A DNA stretch of 64,000 nucleotides from Rhodococcus wratislaviensis (GTDB taxonomy: Bacteria > Actinomycetota > Actinomycetes > Mycobacteriales > Mycobacteriaceae), in the NCBI RefSeq assembly GCF_900455735.1, contig NZ_UAUI01000001.1, positions 248,001-312,000 of the forward strand, given 5' to 3'. The notes beneath the pieces were generated by a model that did no database searches, had not been told where the DNA came from, and was given only the letters and a program-made list of their open reading frames with translations. Position numbers and translations under genes: made by a program. Position 1 is the stretch's first letter; each line of letters opens with the position of its first letter. Of this stretch, positions 32,107 through 40,973 are shown piece after piece.

Positions 32107-34950
32107 TCACCGATTCGGCGGCGGCGCGGGCGGTCGCGGGAAGTAGTGTTCGAGGAGTTTCTTGACCACGGGGCCCGCTGTCGCCGACCCGAAGCCACCG
32201 CCGCGGATCAACACCGACACCTGGATCTGGGGGGCGTCGAACGGCGCGACCGCAGAGAACCAGGCGTTGAGTCCTTCGCCGGGCGCCGACGGGTCCTCCG
32301 CCGTGCCGGTCTTCGCGCCGGCCGGTACGGGGAGGTCCGCGAGTTGCCCGGCGGTCCCGGCCGACGCGGACGCCCGCATGCCTGCCCGGACGGGACCGAG
32401 CAGGTCCGCGAACGGTAGGCGCTGTGGCTCCGCTGTCGGGATGGGGGTCAGTTCCGACCCGTATGCGGCCGCGAGCTGAGGCGTCACCATCGCACCCGTG
32501 GCGATGCCCGACGTCCAGCGCGCAACCTGGATCGGGGTCGCGCTGACGGTGCCCTGCCCGATACCCATCAACAGGGTCGACCCGGGATACCAGGTGGCCC
32601 CGATGCTTCCGACGTTCTCCGGGGTGCCGAGGAATCCCTCGGCCTCGCCGGGCAGATCGATCCCGGAACGACGGCCGACGCCGAGTTGCCCCGCGACGTC
32701 CGCCATCTTCTCCGGGCCCAGGAGTTCACCGAGTTTGTAGAAGTAGACGTTGTCGGACCACTGGATCGCCTGGAGCAGATTGTGCGGGCCCATCGGTTGC
32801 CAGTTCCGGAAGGTGTGGCCACCGTAGGTGTAGGCCGCGCCCGTGTCGATCACCGTGTCGGGCGACAGAACCGGGTATCGGGTATTCGCCGCCGCGACGA
32901 CGATCTTGAAGGTGGAACCGGGCGGGACCGCGGTCTGGGTGGCGTTGTTGACCAACGGGCTCGGCCCCGGGGTCTGGCTCTGCGCCGCGAGGGCGACGAG
33001 GTCGGCCGGAGGTCCGTAGACGTTGTTGTCGGCCCCCGGGACGCTGGCGAGGGCCAGCACGGCTCCGGTCCGCGCGTCCATCACGACGGCGGCACCGAGG
33101 TCGCCCTTGCTGGTTCGCATCGCCTCCACGAGCGCGTCGGTGGCCAGGTTCTGGACCCCGATGTCGAGGTGCAAGCGCAGATCGTGGCCCCGCACCGGGT
33201 CCACGCGTTCGCCGGTGGCCACCGGATGCCCGGATGGATCGACGTAGATGCACTGTTTGCCGTCGCTGCCGCGGAGCAGAGCGTCGTACTGCTTCTCGAG
33301 TCCCGCCTTGCCGACCCGTGACCCGAGCGCCAGATGCGGCCAGCGTTCCATGTCGTCGGCGTCGGCGACCCCGACGTGGCCGAGGACGGAAGCGAGCACG
33401 GCACCATAGGGATACTGCCTGCGACCGGACGGCACCACGAGCACACCGGGAAGTCGCGCATCCACGATGCGCCGAGCCTGGTCGGGCGCGACTCTGCCCA
33501 CGGCCACCTGAGACTCCCCCTCGCCACCGGCGTCGATCAGGTCCGCCAACCCGCCGGGGGACGTGCCGAGCAGCGCGGCGAGCCGGTTGCGGGCGTCGTC
33601 GTCGTTCTCCTCGAACATCCGAGCGACCACCGCCACCGCATACTCGGCGACATTGACCGCAAGAGGAACACCGTTGCGGTCGAGGATCAGCCCGCGCTCT
33701 GCTGGCAGGCGGATGCACCGCATCATCTGCTGGTCGCTCATCGCCCGAAATTCAGCACCCCGGTCGTGCTGCAACTGCCAGGCGAACATCGACATCGCGA
33801 CGAGTGCCGCGGTCATCGTCAGGGTGCCCGCCGACATTCCGCGCGGTCGGCGCCGCCGTCGGGGATCCGGGGCCCACAGGGGTCGCGCGACGCCGTCTCT
33901 GCGCACCGCGAGTATCAGTCCGATGGCGGCGAATCCGACGATGGCGGCCGTACCCCCGTAGCTGAAGAGGGGAATCGGCATCCCGGTGTGGGGCAGCAGC
34001 GACAGACTCTGACCGATCGACACCAGCGCGTGGATCCCGAACAGTCCGCCGATCCCGGCCGCGACGAGCGCAGCCTCCCGGGTCCGTGCCGTTCGCGCGG
34101 CGAGGGCTGCCCGCCACACGATGACCGAGGTCGCCACCACGACGGCCAGGCCGGCGATCAGACCCCACCCGTACACGAGGCTGGCGAACGCGAGATCGTG
34201 CTCCGATTCGGGTAGATACTCGGCCCGCACGTCGTACAGCGGGTCACGCGCCAGACCCCACAGCCCACCACTACCGATCGCGATGTTCGCCTGCAACTCG
34301 GCCCATCCCGCGCCGGCGGGGTCGGCGTTGCTCGACAGGAACACGTGCACCCGTTCGAGCTGGTAGGGACGGAGGAAGAGCACGGCCAGCGGAAGCGACG
34401 CGATACCCAGCACGAACAGCGGAACCAGAGGCAGCAGCGGGACCCGGGCGAGGATGAGCATGAATCCCGCCGTCGCAACGAGGACGACGGCAGTCGACAG
34501 GTCGGGTTGGAGTGCGACGAGTGCGATGGGCACGCCCGCGATCACGAGGGTCGCGACGAATCGTGCCAGGGTGAACCCCACGGCGAGCATGCTCGCGGGC
34601 ACGAGAACCAGAGCGAGCTTGGCCAGTTCGGACGGCTGGACGGTGAATACGCCGAAGTCCAGCCAACGTTGAGCACCCTTGGTCGCGACCCCCGCGAGCG
34701 GCACGACCGCCAGTAACACGGTCGCCACGGTGAACACCGCCCAGCCGAAGGCGCGGAGATCACTCATCCGCAGGCGGGACACCACATACATGATGCCGAG
34801 ACCGGCAACGGCGAAGAGCGTGTGGCGAACAGCATCTGCCGTCTTCCCTGTCGACAGCAAATTCAGAAGGCCGAGCACAACGAGAACGATCGCCGCACCG
34901 ACGATCCACGGGTCGGATTCGTGCTTGTCGTCGTGCTTGCCGTCGTGCAT
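32107..34950 (-). CDS. RodA-PBP2 fusion: SEDS glycosyltransferase and class B transpeptidase in one chain
   Basis: 947 residues. Residues ~1-365 are a SEDS (FtsW/RodA) polymerase with about ten membrane segments: KGAQRWLDFGVFTVQPSELA, the catalytic-type Asp150 in LQPDLSTAVVLV and IPLFSYGGTAAIVGFAAIGL. After a basic linker (RRRRRPRG) and another membrane helix (TMTAALVAMSMFAWQLQHD), residues ~400-940 form a class B PBP: RGLILDRNGVPLAVNVAEYA, Ser679-x-x-Lys682 (PPGSTFKIV), Ser732-Asp-Asn734 and Lys880-Thr-Gly882. All key motifs are present, so both steps of peptidoglycan synthesis are predicted. 20 bases downstream of its operon partner. Confidence 0.93.
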   Translation of the reverse strand: MHDGKHDDKHESDPWIVGAAIVLVVLGLLNLLSTGKTADAVRHTLFAVAGLGIMYVVSRLRMSDLRAFGWAVFTVATVLLAVVPLAGVATKGAQRWLDFGVFTVQPSELAKLALVLVPASMLAVGFTLARFVATLVIAGVPIALVALQPDLSTAVVLVATAGFMLILARVPLLPLVPLFVLGIASLPLAVLFLRPYQLERVHVFLSSNADPAGAGWAELQANIAIGSGGLWGLARDPLYDVRAEYLPESEHDLAFASLVYGWGLIAGLAVVVATSVIVWRAALAARTARTREAALVAAGIGGLFGIHALVSIGQSLSLLPHTGMPIPLFSYGGTAAIVGFAAIGLILAVRRDGVARPLWAPDPRRRRRPRGMSAGTLTMTAALVAMSMFAWQLQHDRGAEFRAMSDQQMMRCIRLPAERGLILDRNGVPLAVNVAEYAVAVVARMFEENDDDARNRLAALLGTSPGGLADLIDAGGEGESQVAVGRVAPDQARRIVDARLPGVLVVPSGRRQYPYGAVLASVLGHVGVADADDMERWPHLALGSRVGKAGLEKQYDALLRGSDGKQCIYVDPSGHPVATGERVDPVRGHDLRLHLDIGVQNLATDALVEAMRTSKGDLGAAVVMDARTGAVLALASVPGADNNVYGPPADLVALAAQSQTPGPSPLVNNATQTAVPPGSTFKIVVAAANTRYPVLSPDTVIDTGAAYTYGGHTFRNWQPMGPHNLLQAIQWSDNVYFYKLGELLGPEKMADVAGQLGVGRRSGIDLPGEAEGFLGTPENVGSIGATWYPGSTLLMGIGQGTVSATPIQVARWTSGIATGAMVTPQLAAAYGSELTPIPTAEPQRLPFADLLGPVRAGMRASASAGTAGQLADLPVPAGAKTGTAEDPSAPGEGLNAWFSAVAPFDAPQIQVSVLIRGGGFGSATAGPVVKKLLEHYFPRPPAPPPNR

Positions 34951-34970
34951 CCCACCCCTCCCCCCGGCGC

Positions 34971-36206
34971 TCAGCAGCGAGCGTTTTCGGCGGGCACCAG
35001 CAGCGGCTCGGACGCGGCCGTCGCCGGGGCGCTGGTGACGGCTGCGACGGCGAGCGCGGCGCCCGGCGGCAGATCCGTCCGGACGATGCCGTACACCTGT
35101 TGTGATCCGGGCTGAACGGGCAGTGTCACGTCACTGGTGGCCCGCGCCTCGCCGGAACAGCGGTCGTACACGTTGACCTTCCAGGTCACGGCGCCGACAG
35201 CCGCTGCCGGATCGAGGCGCATGTCGACGCGGATCGCGCATGCTTGCCCGGGCCGGCACTCCCCGTTGGCGCGCGTGACCGTGACGAGGGTGATCGGCCC
35301 CGCGCTCGCGGGGGCACCGACGTCGACGGGCGGCGGCGGCCGGCCGGCATCGATCGTCGGCGGCGCCGGCTGATCAGCCGGGGGTTCCGGTGGAGGCGGC
35401 GGCGACACGGCCCGAATCTGATTCTGCTCCGTGGGATTCACGGGATTCAGGACGGCGTCCCATCCCCGGCGCAGCTCCGACCACACCCGTGGAGCCATCC
35501 ACGCTGCAGCGACGAGTAGCAGGATCGCGATCAGGCCGACTGCTCCTTGCCGCCGCGACGGCCGTCTCCTCTTGCGATGCCACGGATCCCGGACCGGCGG
35601 GAACCATCCTGACGGCGCGAGGGTGGGTCCGGCCGCCACAAAGGGCCAGTCCTCGACGTCCGCCCGCTCCCCCACCACCCGGCTGTCAGGACGCGGCCGT
35701 CCCGTGGTGGCCGCGACGAGCCCGGCGAGTTGGCAGCGCCGCCTTCTCTCCTCGGCCGGGTCGACGTCCGGTGCGATCGCTCGACGAACCCTTTGCACCA
35801 ACGCATCCAGATCCGTTGTTTCGGCGAGCGATTCGTGCAACCGGTCGGCCAGTGCCGAATCGCGGCCGTTCGTCGCGATACTTCGGAAAAGCTCGGCCAC
35901 CTCCTCGTTCGTGTCGTGCCGGGACGCACTGCCCGCGCACTCGATCGTGAGCTGGCCACTGTCGGACACCGTCACGCCCCGGAGGCGGAGCGGGTAGGGC
36001 CCCTCGCCACGCGCCAATTCGAGCTGATGGAGCGCATCCGCGACGAGCAGCGCGGCCTGCGCTGGTGTCAACGTCGCCACCGCAAGGAGTCTTCGGAGTG
36101 CGACGCCGCCGACACGTTCGTCGTGATCCATGTGATCGGGTGAGTCGGATCGCACATCGGCGGGTTCGGTTCTCCTCGCAAGGAGCCCTGTCACTGCTTC
36201 GATCAT
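34971..36206 (-). CDS. Single-span membrane protein upstream of the RodA-PBP2 fusion
   Basis: 411 residues. The N-terminal ~210 residues are cytoplasmic (LTPAQAALLVADALHQLELA; repeated Arg-rich helices), one membrane helix lies at about 222-240 (VGLIAILLLVAAAWMAPRVW), then a Pro-rich linker (SPPPPPEPPADQPAPP) and an external domain with four or so cysteines (GECRPGQACAIRVD, DRCSGEA) ending in a C-terminal Cys. Family not recognised. The 20-base gap to the fusion gene suggests co-transcription and a possible accessory role in wall synthesis. Confidence 0.75.
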   Translation of the reverse strand: MIEAVTGLLARRTEPADVRSDSPDHMDHDERVGGVALRRLLAVATLTPAQAALLVADALHQLELARGEGPYPLRLRGVTVSDSGQLTIECAGSASRHDTNEEVAELFRSIATNGRDSALADRLHESLAETTDLDALVQRVRRAIAPDVDPAEERRRRCQLAGLVAATTGRPRPDSRVVGERADVEDWPFVAAGPTLAPSGWFPPVRDPWHRKRRRPSRRQGAVGLIAILLLVAAAWMAPRVWSELRRGWDAVLNPVNPTEQNQIRAVSPPPPPEPPADQPAPPTIDAGRPPPPVDVGAPASAGPITLVTVTRANGECRPGQACAIRVDMRLDPAAAVGAVTWKVNVYDRCSGEARATSDVTLPVQPGSQQVYGIVRTDLPPGAALAVAAVTSAPATAASEPLLVPAENARC

Positions 36207-36419
36207 CGCGCACCCCGACGCTATGCCTCCCGCACGGTTGAGACGCGACCGGAGCGGGCGGCGGCGGACCTTGAGTTGGGCTTACTCGCTGCCGAAATCC
36301 ATTACGCCTGCGTCATTCATTTAACTCCGCGGCGCACTCCGGCGTCCGAGAAATCGCCTCGTCCGCTTCGACACAATTCGGTGTCGTCGATCCGGACCGC
36401 CGGGGCGCACCTGTGTCCG

Positions 36420-37949
36420 TCAGCTCCCGCTCGGCGGTACGCCGAACGCGCGCATCACGATCGCACCCCAGTCCCGCGACATCGGGCACGGTGGAGGATC
36501 CCGGTGGTCCAGGAACCGGATCACCTCGTCGTCGAAGGCTGCCGATGTGGGCAGCGACGAGTGTGCGGCGCGGACCGGGCAGCCATTGCGTTCGACGTCC
36601 AGCCTCCAGCCGTGCGGCATCAGCGGAAGATCGGCAGCCGAGGTGATACTCAGAACACGCACCTCCCCGGGCAGCGGCTCGCCGAGAATGGCTTGTGCGC
36701 TGCCGGCGGTGCCGAGCAGTTGCCGTGCCGCGGGCGTGTCCGGGTCGAAGTGGAAGAAGACGACGTCGGTCACGGGCGCCGCCCACCGCAACAGGTCGCC
36801 GAACACCCTGCCCGGTCGGTCGACATCCGGAGGCGGAAAGCCGAGCGGGGTCTCCGGAAAGACACCCACCAGCACCAGCACATCCACCCGCGCCCGACCC
36901 GTGGCGACCGCTTCCCACGCAATCCAGGCGGCGTGGGAATGTGCGGCAACGGTCAACGGCCGCTGCAGGTTCACGATCTGTTCGGCAAACAGCGAGACCT
37001 GTTCCTCGACGGGCCGCTGGGTGTCGGCAGGTTCGTACGGGGCCCCCGATCTGATCGGACACGTCGAGTCGCGCTGAGGCTGTCCGTCACCGGGGCCGGC
37101 GTAGGAGAAGTAGTAGACCTGATCGCATTCGTAACCCAGCCGGTGGACGTCCGCCCGGTGCATGCTCCCCTGCCCCGAACGCGAATTGATTCCGGACATG
37201 ATGAACAGCGAACCGGCCTGTGGTGACCCGGTTTCCGGATCGTCATAGCGTCGTGTCTGAACAAAGACCACCGACATCGCAGTCAACGCGACGAGGACGG
37301 CAGCGAGCGCCGTGACGGGCCGGGTGAGCGGCGCACGGTCCATCGCCCACACCGTCAGCCCCGTCGCCGCAGCCGAAATCGGCACGAGCAGCACAGTGAC
37401 GGCCGGGGCCCGGTCGGCCAGAGCGCCGAGCCCGAGGACCGCCGCGCAGTACGGCACCATCACCTCGATCCGCAGGCCGCGGCGCCACGCCCGCGCCATC
37501 GCCCCGCGCAGGGTGACCCCGCCCTGCCACGGGACCGGGCCGAGTATCACGACCAGCAGTCCGACCAGCCCTACCGCCGGCCAGAACGCCCGCGAATACA
37601 GCGTCGCGTACGCGGTCGCGTCACCGAGCGTCGCCAGGAGTACAGGGCCGAACGCCGTCGCGTAGAACATCGCGGCGAAGCGGAGGCGTCGGGCATCGAG
37701 TCCACCGAGAAGCCAGGCCATCAGCATGACCCGCACGACCGACACCACCGCCAGCAGCACCAGGAACTGGGGCCACGAGGCGGTACGCACCAGCAGAAGT
37801 CGCAGGTCCGCGAACTGATCCAGCGGCGGCAGCGCGACCAGGTGCAGCAGTCCCGGCCAGACGGGAATCGTCCCGCTCGCCGCGAGCACGACGACGAGCA
37901 CCGCGACGGCGGCCAACGGCAACCACCGCGTCCACTTCGTCGACGTCAT
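36420..37949 (-). CDS. Membrane protein with C-terminal alpha/beta hydrolase-like domain
   Basis: 509 residues from ATG 37949. About seven membrane segments in the first ~250 residues (WLPLAAVAVLVVVLAASGTI, AVGLVGLLVVILGPV, PVTALAAVLVALTAMSVVFV), then an external domain. LFIMSGINSRSGQGS resembles an oxyanion strand and PLTVAAHSHAAWIAWEA a nucleophile elbow (A-H-S-H-A instead of G-x-S-x-G). Paired cysteines suggest disulfides. No family name can be given; an extracellular lipase/esterase-like activity is possible. Confidence 0.7.
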   Translation of the reverse strand: MTSTKWTRWLPLAAVAVLVVVLAASGTIPVWPGLLHLVALPPLDQFADLRLLLVRTASWPQFLVLLAVVSVVRVMLMAWLLGGLDARRLRFAAMFYATAFGPVLLATLGDATAYATLYSRAFWPAVGLVGLLVVILGPVPWQGGVTLRGAMARAWRRGLRIEVMVPYCAAVLGLGALADRAPAVTVLLVPISAAATGLTVWAMDRAPLTRPVTALAAVLVALTAMSVVFVQTRRYDDPETGSPQAGSLFIMSGINSRSGQGSMHRADVHRLGYECDQVYYFSYAGPGDGQPQRDSTCPIRSGAPYEPADTQRPVEEQVSLFAEQIVNLQRPLTVAAHSHAAWIAWEAVATGRARVDVLVLVGVFPETPLGFPPPDVDRPGRVFGDLLRWAAPVTDVVFFHFDPDTPAARQLLGTAGSAQAILGEPLPGEVRVLSITSAADLPLMPHGWRLDVERNGCPVRAAHSSLPTSAAFDDEVIRFLDHRDPPPCPMSRDWGAIVMRAFGVPPSGS

Positions 37950-38138
37950 ATCTTTCGCTGTACTCGCTGTTCGTGGTCCTGCACAACCCATGAGCAGGCC
38001 ACATGGGCCCGGTTCTCACGTCCGGAGCGTGGACAGGGCGGCCCTCACACCGGACGCAGGACGTCGTGCCGGACAACGGCATACCCTGTGCGCGCGGTTC
38101 GCCGGATGTGTGACCGCATCGCGGAGGATGATCACCTC

Positions 38139-38621
38139 ATGGAACGTGCGGAGGTCGGAAGCCACGGGGCGCTCATGACGTTCGACCAGTTCGCGGACAT
38201 CTTCCGGGACGTCGCCAGCCTCGGCGTCGTCAGGGACGATTTTCACCGATTCGACGACGTCGTCACCGCGAAACTCTACGACCTGCTCCTCGTCGCGCAG
38301 GAGAGCGCGGCGGCCCAGCACCGGCACATCGTCGAACCCACCGACCTGCCGATCACCAGAGGGTTGCAGGAGAACATCGGGTTGTTCCGCGAGCTCGGCC
38401 CCAGCCTTCGGGTTGACCCGATCGTCGAACGGTTGGCCGACTACCCGCCTCTCGACGGCATCCTCGCCACCGAAACCCGCTCGGGGCTGCCCGACATCAC
38501 CGGCGGACTCAGCGTGGCCCTCGCGCGCACCTTCCGCACCGTCTACCCCGAGTTGAGAACCGTGCGGGCACGAACCACGCACTGGTCGGTGATCAGTACC
38601 CTCGTCGACCTCTATCTCTGA
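38139..38621 (+). CDS. DUF1931 histone-fold protein
   Basis: 160 residues from ATG 38139 (GGAGG upstream); ATG 38175 is an alternative. It matches DUF1931: DDFHRFDDVVTAKLYDLLLV, HIVEPTDLPITRGLQENIGL, LADYPPLDGILATETRSGLP and ITGGLSVALARTFRTVYPEL. Structures in this family show two histone folds in one chain. Whether it binds DNA in bacteria is not settled. No operon partner; the minus-strand membrane-hydrolase gene lies divergent upstream. Confidence 0.85.
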   Translation: MERAEVGSHGALMTFDQFADIFRDVASLGVVRDDFHRFDDVVTAKLYDLLLVAQESAAAQHRHIVEPTDLPITRGLQENIGLFRELGPSLRVDPIVERLADYPPLDGILATETRSGLPDITGGLSVALARTFRTVYPELRTVRARTTHWSVISTLVDLYL

Positions 38622-38666
38622 CGTCCCGGCCGCAATAGGCCACTGCCCTTTCACGCATTCGGAACT

Positions 38667-38722
38667 CCCCCTGGGGTGCAAACATCCACCCCTGGATGGA
38701 TGGCCGATCACCCCTTTAGGGG
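38667..38722 (+). promoter_or_regulatory. Cluster of C4/G4 palindromes before a secreted-protein gene
   Basis: Three short dyads lie within 56 bases: CCCCCTGGGG (38667-38676), CATCCA-CCCC-TGGATG (38683-38698) and CCCC-TTTA-GGGG (38711-38722). All contain CCCCT and sit about 90-140 bases before the ATG at 38810. They look like repeated sites for one regulator, which I cannot identify. Confidence 0.4.
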
Positions 38723-38809
38723 GCGTTGCCGGGCCCGCGTTCCGGCGAAGACTGGTGTTCGTCCACAAGGGGACACGGAAATCCACACACCACACTCAGG
38801 AGCAACGCA

Positions 38810-39232
38810 ATGAACTCGACGAAGACACGCATCGCCGCAGCAGCCGCAACGGGCGCCGCCCTCGGACTGGGAATGTTCATGGCCCAGAGCGCCACTGCCG
38901 CCGCCGCACCCGCCCAGTCGACGTTCCCGCAAGTCGTCTCCCCCGAATCCGGACTCTCCCCGTACAAGGTCGAGGTCAGGGACCGTATCGGCTGCGCAAA
39001 CGCATGGCCCATGGTCGCCTGCGACGCCCCCGACGAGGACGTGCCCGACCAGGTAACCCTCGTCGAGCCCGGCACCACCCTGGTCGAGCCCGGCGGCACA
39101 TCCCTCTTCGGCCCCGCCGCCGCTTCCGTGCACTCCCAGCAGGGCGCCACCATCCACCAGGTCAACTACCCCCTCGAGCCCGACGACGGCGTGATCTCCC
39201 ACTCGCTCGATCCCGACATGCCCTGGATGTGA
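38810..39232 (+). CDS. Small secreted protein of unknown function
   Basis: 140 residues from ATG 38810, with AGGAG nine bases before. Sec signal peptide: MNSTKTRIAAAAATGAALGL then GMFMAQSATAAAAPA, cleavage near residue 34. The mature part is acidic and Pro-rich with two cysteines (RIGCANAWPMVACDAP) and a repeated LVEPG (TLVEPGTTLVEPGGTS). No domain recognised. A strong hairpin follows at 39273. Confidence 0.7.
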   Translation: MNSTKTRIAAAAATGAALGLGMFMAQSATAAAAPAQSTFPQVVSPESGLSPYKVEVRDRIGCANAWPMVACDAPDEDVPDQVTLVEPGTTLVEPGGTSLFGPAAASVHSQQGATIHQVNYPLEPDDGVISHSLDPDMPWM

Positions 39233-39272
39233 CATTGGTGCGACGCCGACTCACTCAGGATCACTAGTACAG

Positions 39273-39311
39273 TCTCGCGGCCGCCGGGGCCAATGGCCTC
39301 GGCGGCCGAGA
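39273..39311 (+). terminator. GC-rich hairpin terminator
   Basis: TCTCGCGGCCGCC (39273-39285) pairs with GGCGGCCGAGA (39301-39311), a stem of about 11 pairs with one bulged C. It lies 41 bases after the secreted-protein stop and separates that gene from the permease operon. Confidence 0.65.
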
Positions 39312-39503
39312 CGTGTGCGATGACGCGTGCCGTGCGCGTCTCGGAGTATTTAGACAGACGAACCATCGATGACATCCGCACCCTCGAGGAGGACGATAAA
39401 ACAGACCGGTCTCGCTCTGATCGCGGAACGAGCCTCGTTGTGACGGGTCTCTTCGAACGATTCCACTTCTCCGCAGTTCCCGATTGAACGTGAGGCGGCC
39501 GAG

Positions 39504-40973
39504 ATGACGGCAGAAAACGTGATGGGCGCACAGAACGCCGATCAAGAATGTCAAGACTGCGGCTACAAACCGGAGCTGAAGCGAACCCTGGGCTCCTTTC
39601 AGGTGTTCGCCGTCTCGTTCGCATTCATCTCGGTGGCGGTCGGGATCTTCGGCACCTACGACGACGTACTCCGAGACGCCGGGCCGGTGGGAATCTGGCT
39701 CTGGGTCATCGTGGCACTGGGGCAGACCCTGGTGGCGCTGGTGATCGCCCAATTCGCGGCCCGCATCCCACTCAGCGGCTCCTCCTACCAATGGGCCTCG
39801 CGGCTGGCGAACCCGAAAGTCGGCTGGCTGTTCGGTTGGCTGACCTTCTGCTACCTGGCGCTCGGCGTGGTGACGGTCGACAACGCGATGGCAAGCTCCG
39901 CGCTCATGCCGCTGTTCGGCATGCAGCCCGACGAGGACACGGCACGCGTGATCACGCTCGTCGTAGTGCTTGTTCAGGCGGTGCTCGTCGTGTTCTCGAC
40001 GCGCCTCGTCGGCTTGATCACGTCGGGCGCGGTGGGGCTCGAACTGGTGATCGTCGTGGTGCTGGCAATCGGACTCTTCGTCGCTGTGGCGATCACGGGC
40101 GAGGGCTCGGTCGACAACCTCACCTCGCGCGGTATCACCGAGGGCGCCCCCAACTATTTCGCTGTCGGCGGCGGGTTGATGGCTGCGATGATCATGGGGC
40201 TCGCCACGCTCGTCGGCTTCGACTCCGCGGCGAATATGGCTGAAGAGGCCAAGGATCCGTTTCGCAGCGTCCCGCGCGCGATCGTGGGATCGGTCGTGGC
40301 GGCGGCAGTGCTGGGACTGGTGTTCTTGATCGCGCTCACGATCGCGATCAAAGATATCCCCCGGGTGAGCGCCAGTGACACGCCGGTGGCGGCGATCCTG
40401 CGCGATCAACTGGGTCCGGTGATGGAGAGGACGCTGCTGGTCGCGATCGCGTTTGCATTCTTCGGCGCCGGGATGGTGACCCTGGCCACCTGCTCGCGGA
40501 TGGTGTTCGCGATGTCGCGCGACGCACGTTTCCCTGCTTACCGACTGATGCGCCGGGTCAACCCGCGTACGCAGACACCCATTCCGGCGACCATCCTGAT
40601 CGTCGTCGTGGGAGTCGTCCTGATGGCCGTGCTGCCTGGTGGCGCACTGCTGGAGTTGCTCACGGTCGGGACGGTCATCTCGGCGGTCCTCTACGGCGCG
40701 ATCATCGTCCTCTATCTTGCGGTGCGGAGACGACTGGATCGTAAGGAGGGCGCGTTCGATCTCGGTCGCTTCGAAATGCCGGTCGCGATCGGTGCGCTGG
40801 TCTGGTCGGCTGTCGTGCTGTTCGTCATCGTGTCGCCCTCGAGTGCCGTGACCTCGATCCTGATAGCGGTCGGGTTGCTCCTCGCGGGCGGGGTGTACTT
40901 CGCCTACCTGTTGATCTTCAAACGCGAGGTACTGGACACCGAGCCCGGAGACGCCGATGTCTTCTCACACTGA
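39504..40973 (+). CDS. APC superfamily amino acid permease
   Basis: 489 residues, twelve membrane segments. Family signatures: FQVFAVSFAFISVAVGIFGT in TM1, ARIPLSGSSYQWASRLANPK after TM2, GFDSAANMAEEAKDPFRSVP in the TM6-7 loop and FAMSRDARFPAY later. This last pair is typical of amino acid/amine (GABA or polyamine-type) transporters. The N-terminus has a CQDCGYKPELKRTLG segment. It overlaps the flavin oxidase gene by 17 bases, so its substrate is probably that enzyme's. Confidence 0.87.
   Translation: MTAENVMGAQNADQECQDCGYKPELKRTLGSFQVFAVSFAFISVAVGIFGTYDDVLRDAGPVGIWLWVIVALGQTLVALVIAQFAARIPLSGSSYQWASRLANPKVGWLFGWLTFCYLALGVVTVDNAMASSALMPLFGMQPDEDTARVITLVVVLVQAVLVVFSTRLVGLITSGAVGLELVIVVVLAIGLFVAVAITGEGSVDNLTSRGITEGAPNYFAVGGGLMAAMIMGLATLVGFDSAANMAEEAKDPFRSVPRAIVGSVVAAAVLGLVFLIALTIAIKDIPRVSASDTPVAAILRDQLGPVMERTLLVAIAFAFFGAGMVTLATCSRMVFAMSRDARFPAYRLMRRVNPRTQTPIPATILIVVVGVVLMAVLPGGALLELLTVGTVISAVLYGAIIVLYLAVRRRLDRKEGAFDLGRFEMPVAIGALVWSAVVLFVIVSPSSAVTSILIAVGLLLAGGVYFAYLLIFKREVLDTEPGDADVFSH

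Noticed and set aside
39320-39487. Possible 55-codon frame ahead of the permease
   Set aside because: No ribosome site, begins within a hairpin-rich leader, no homology; cannot be told from chance.
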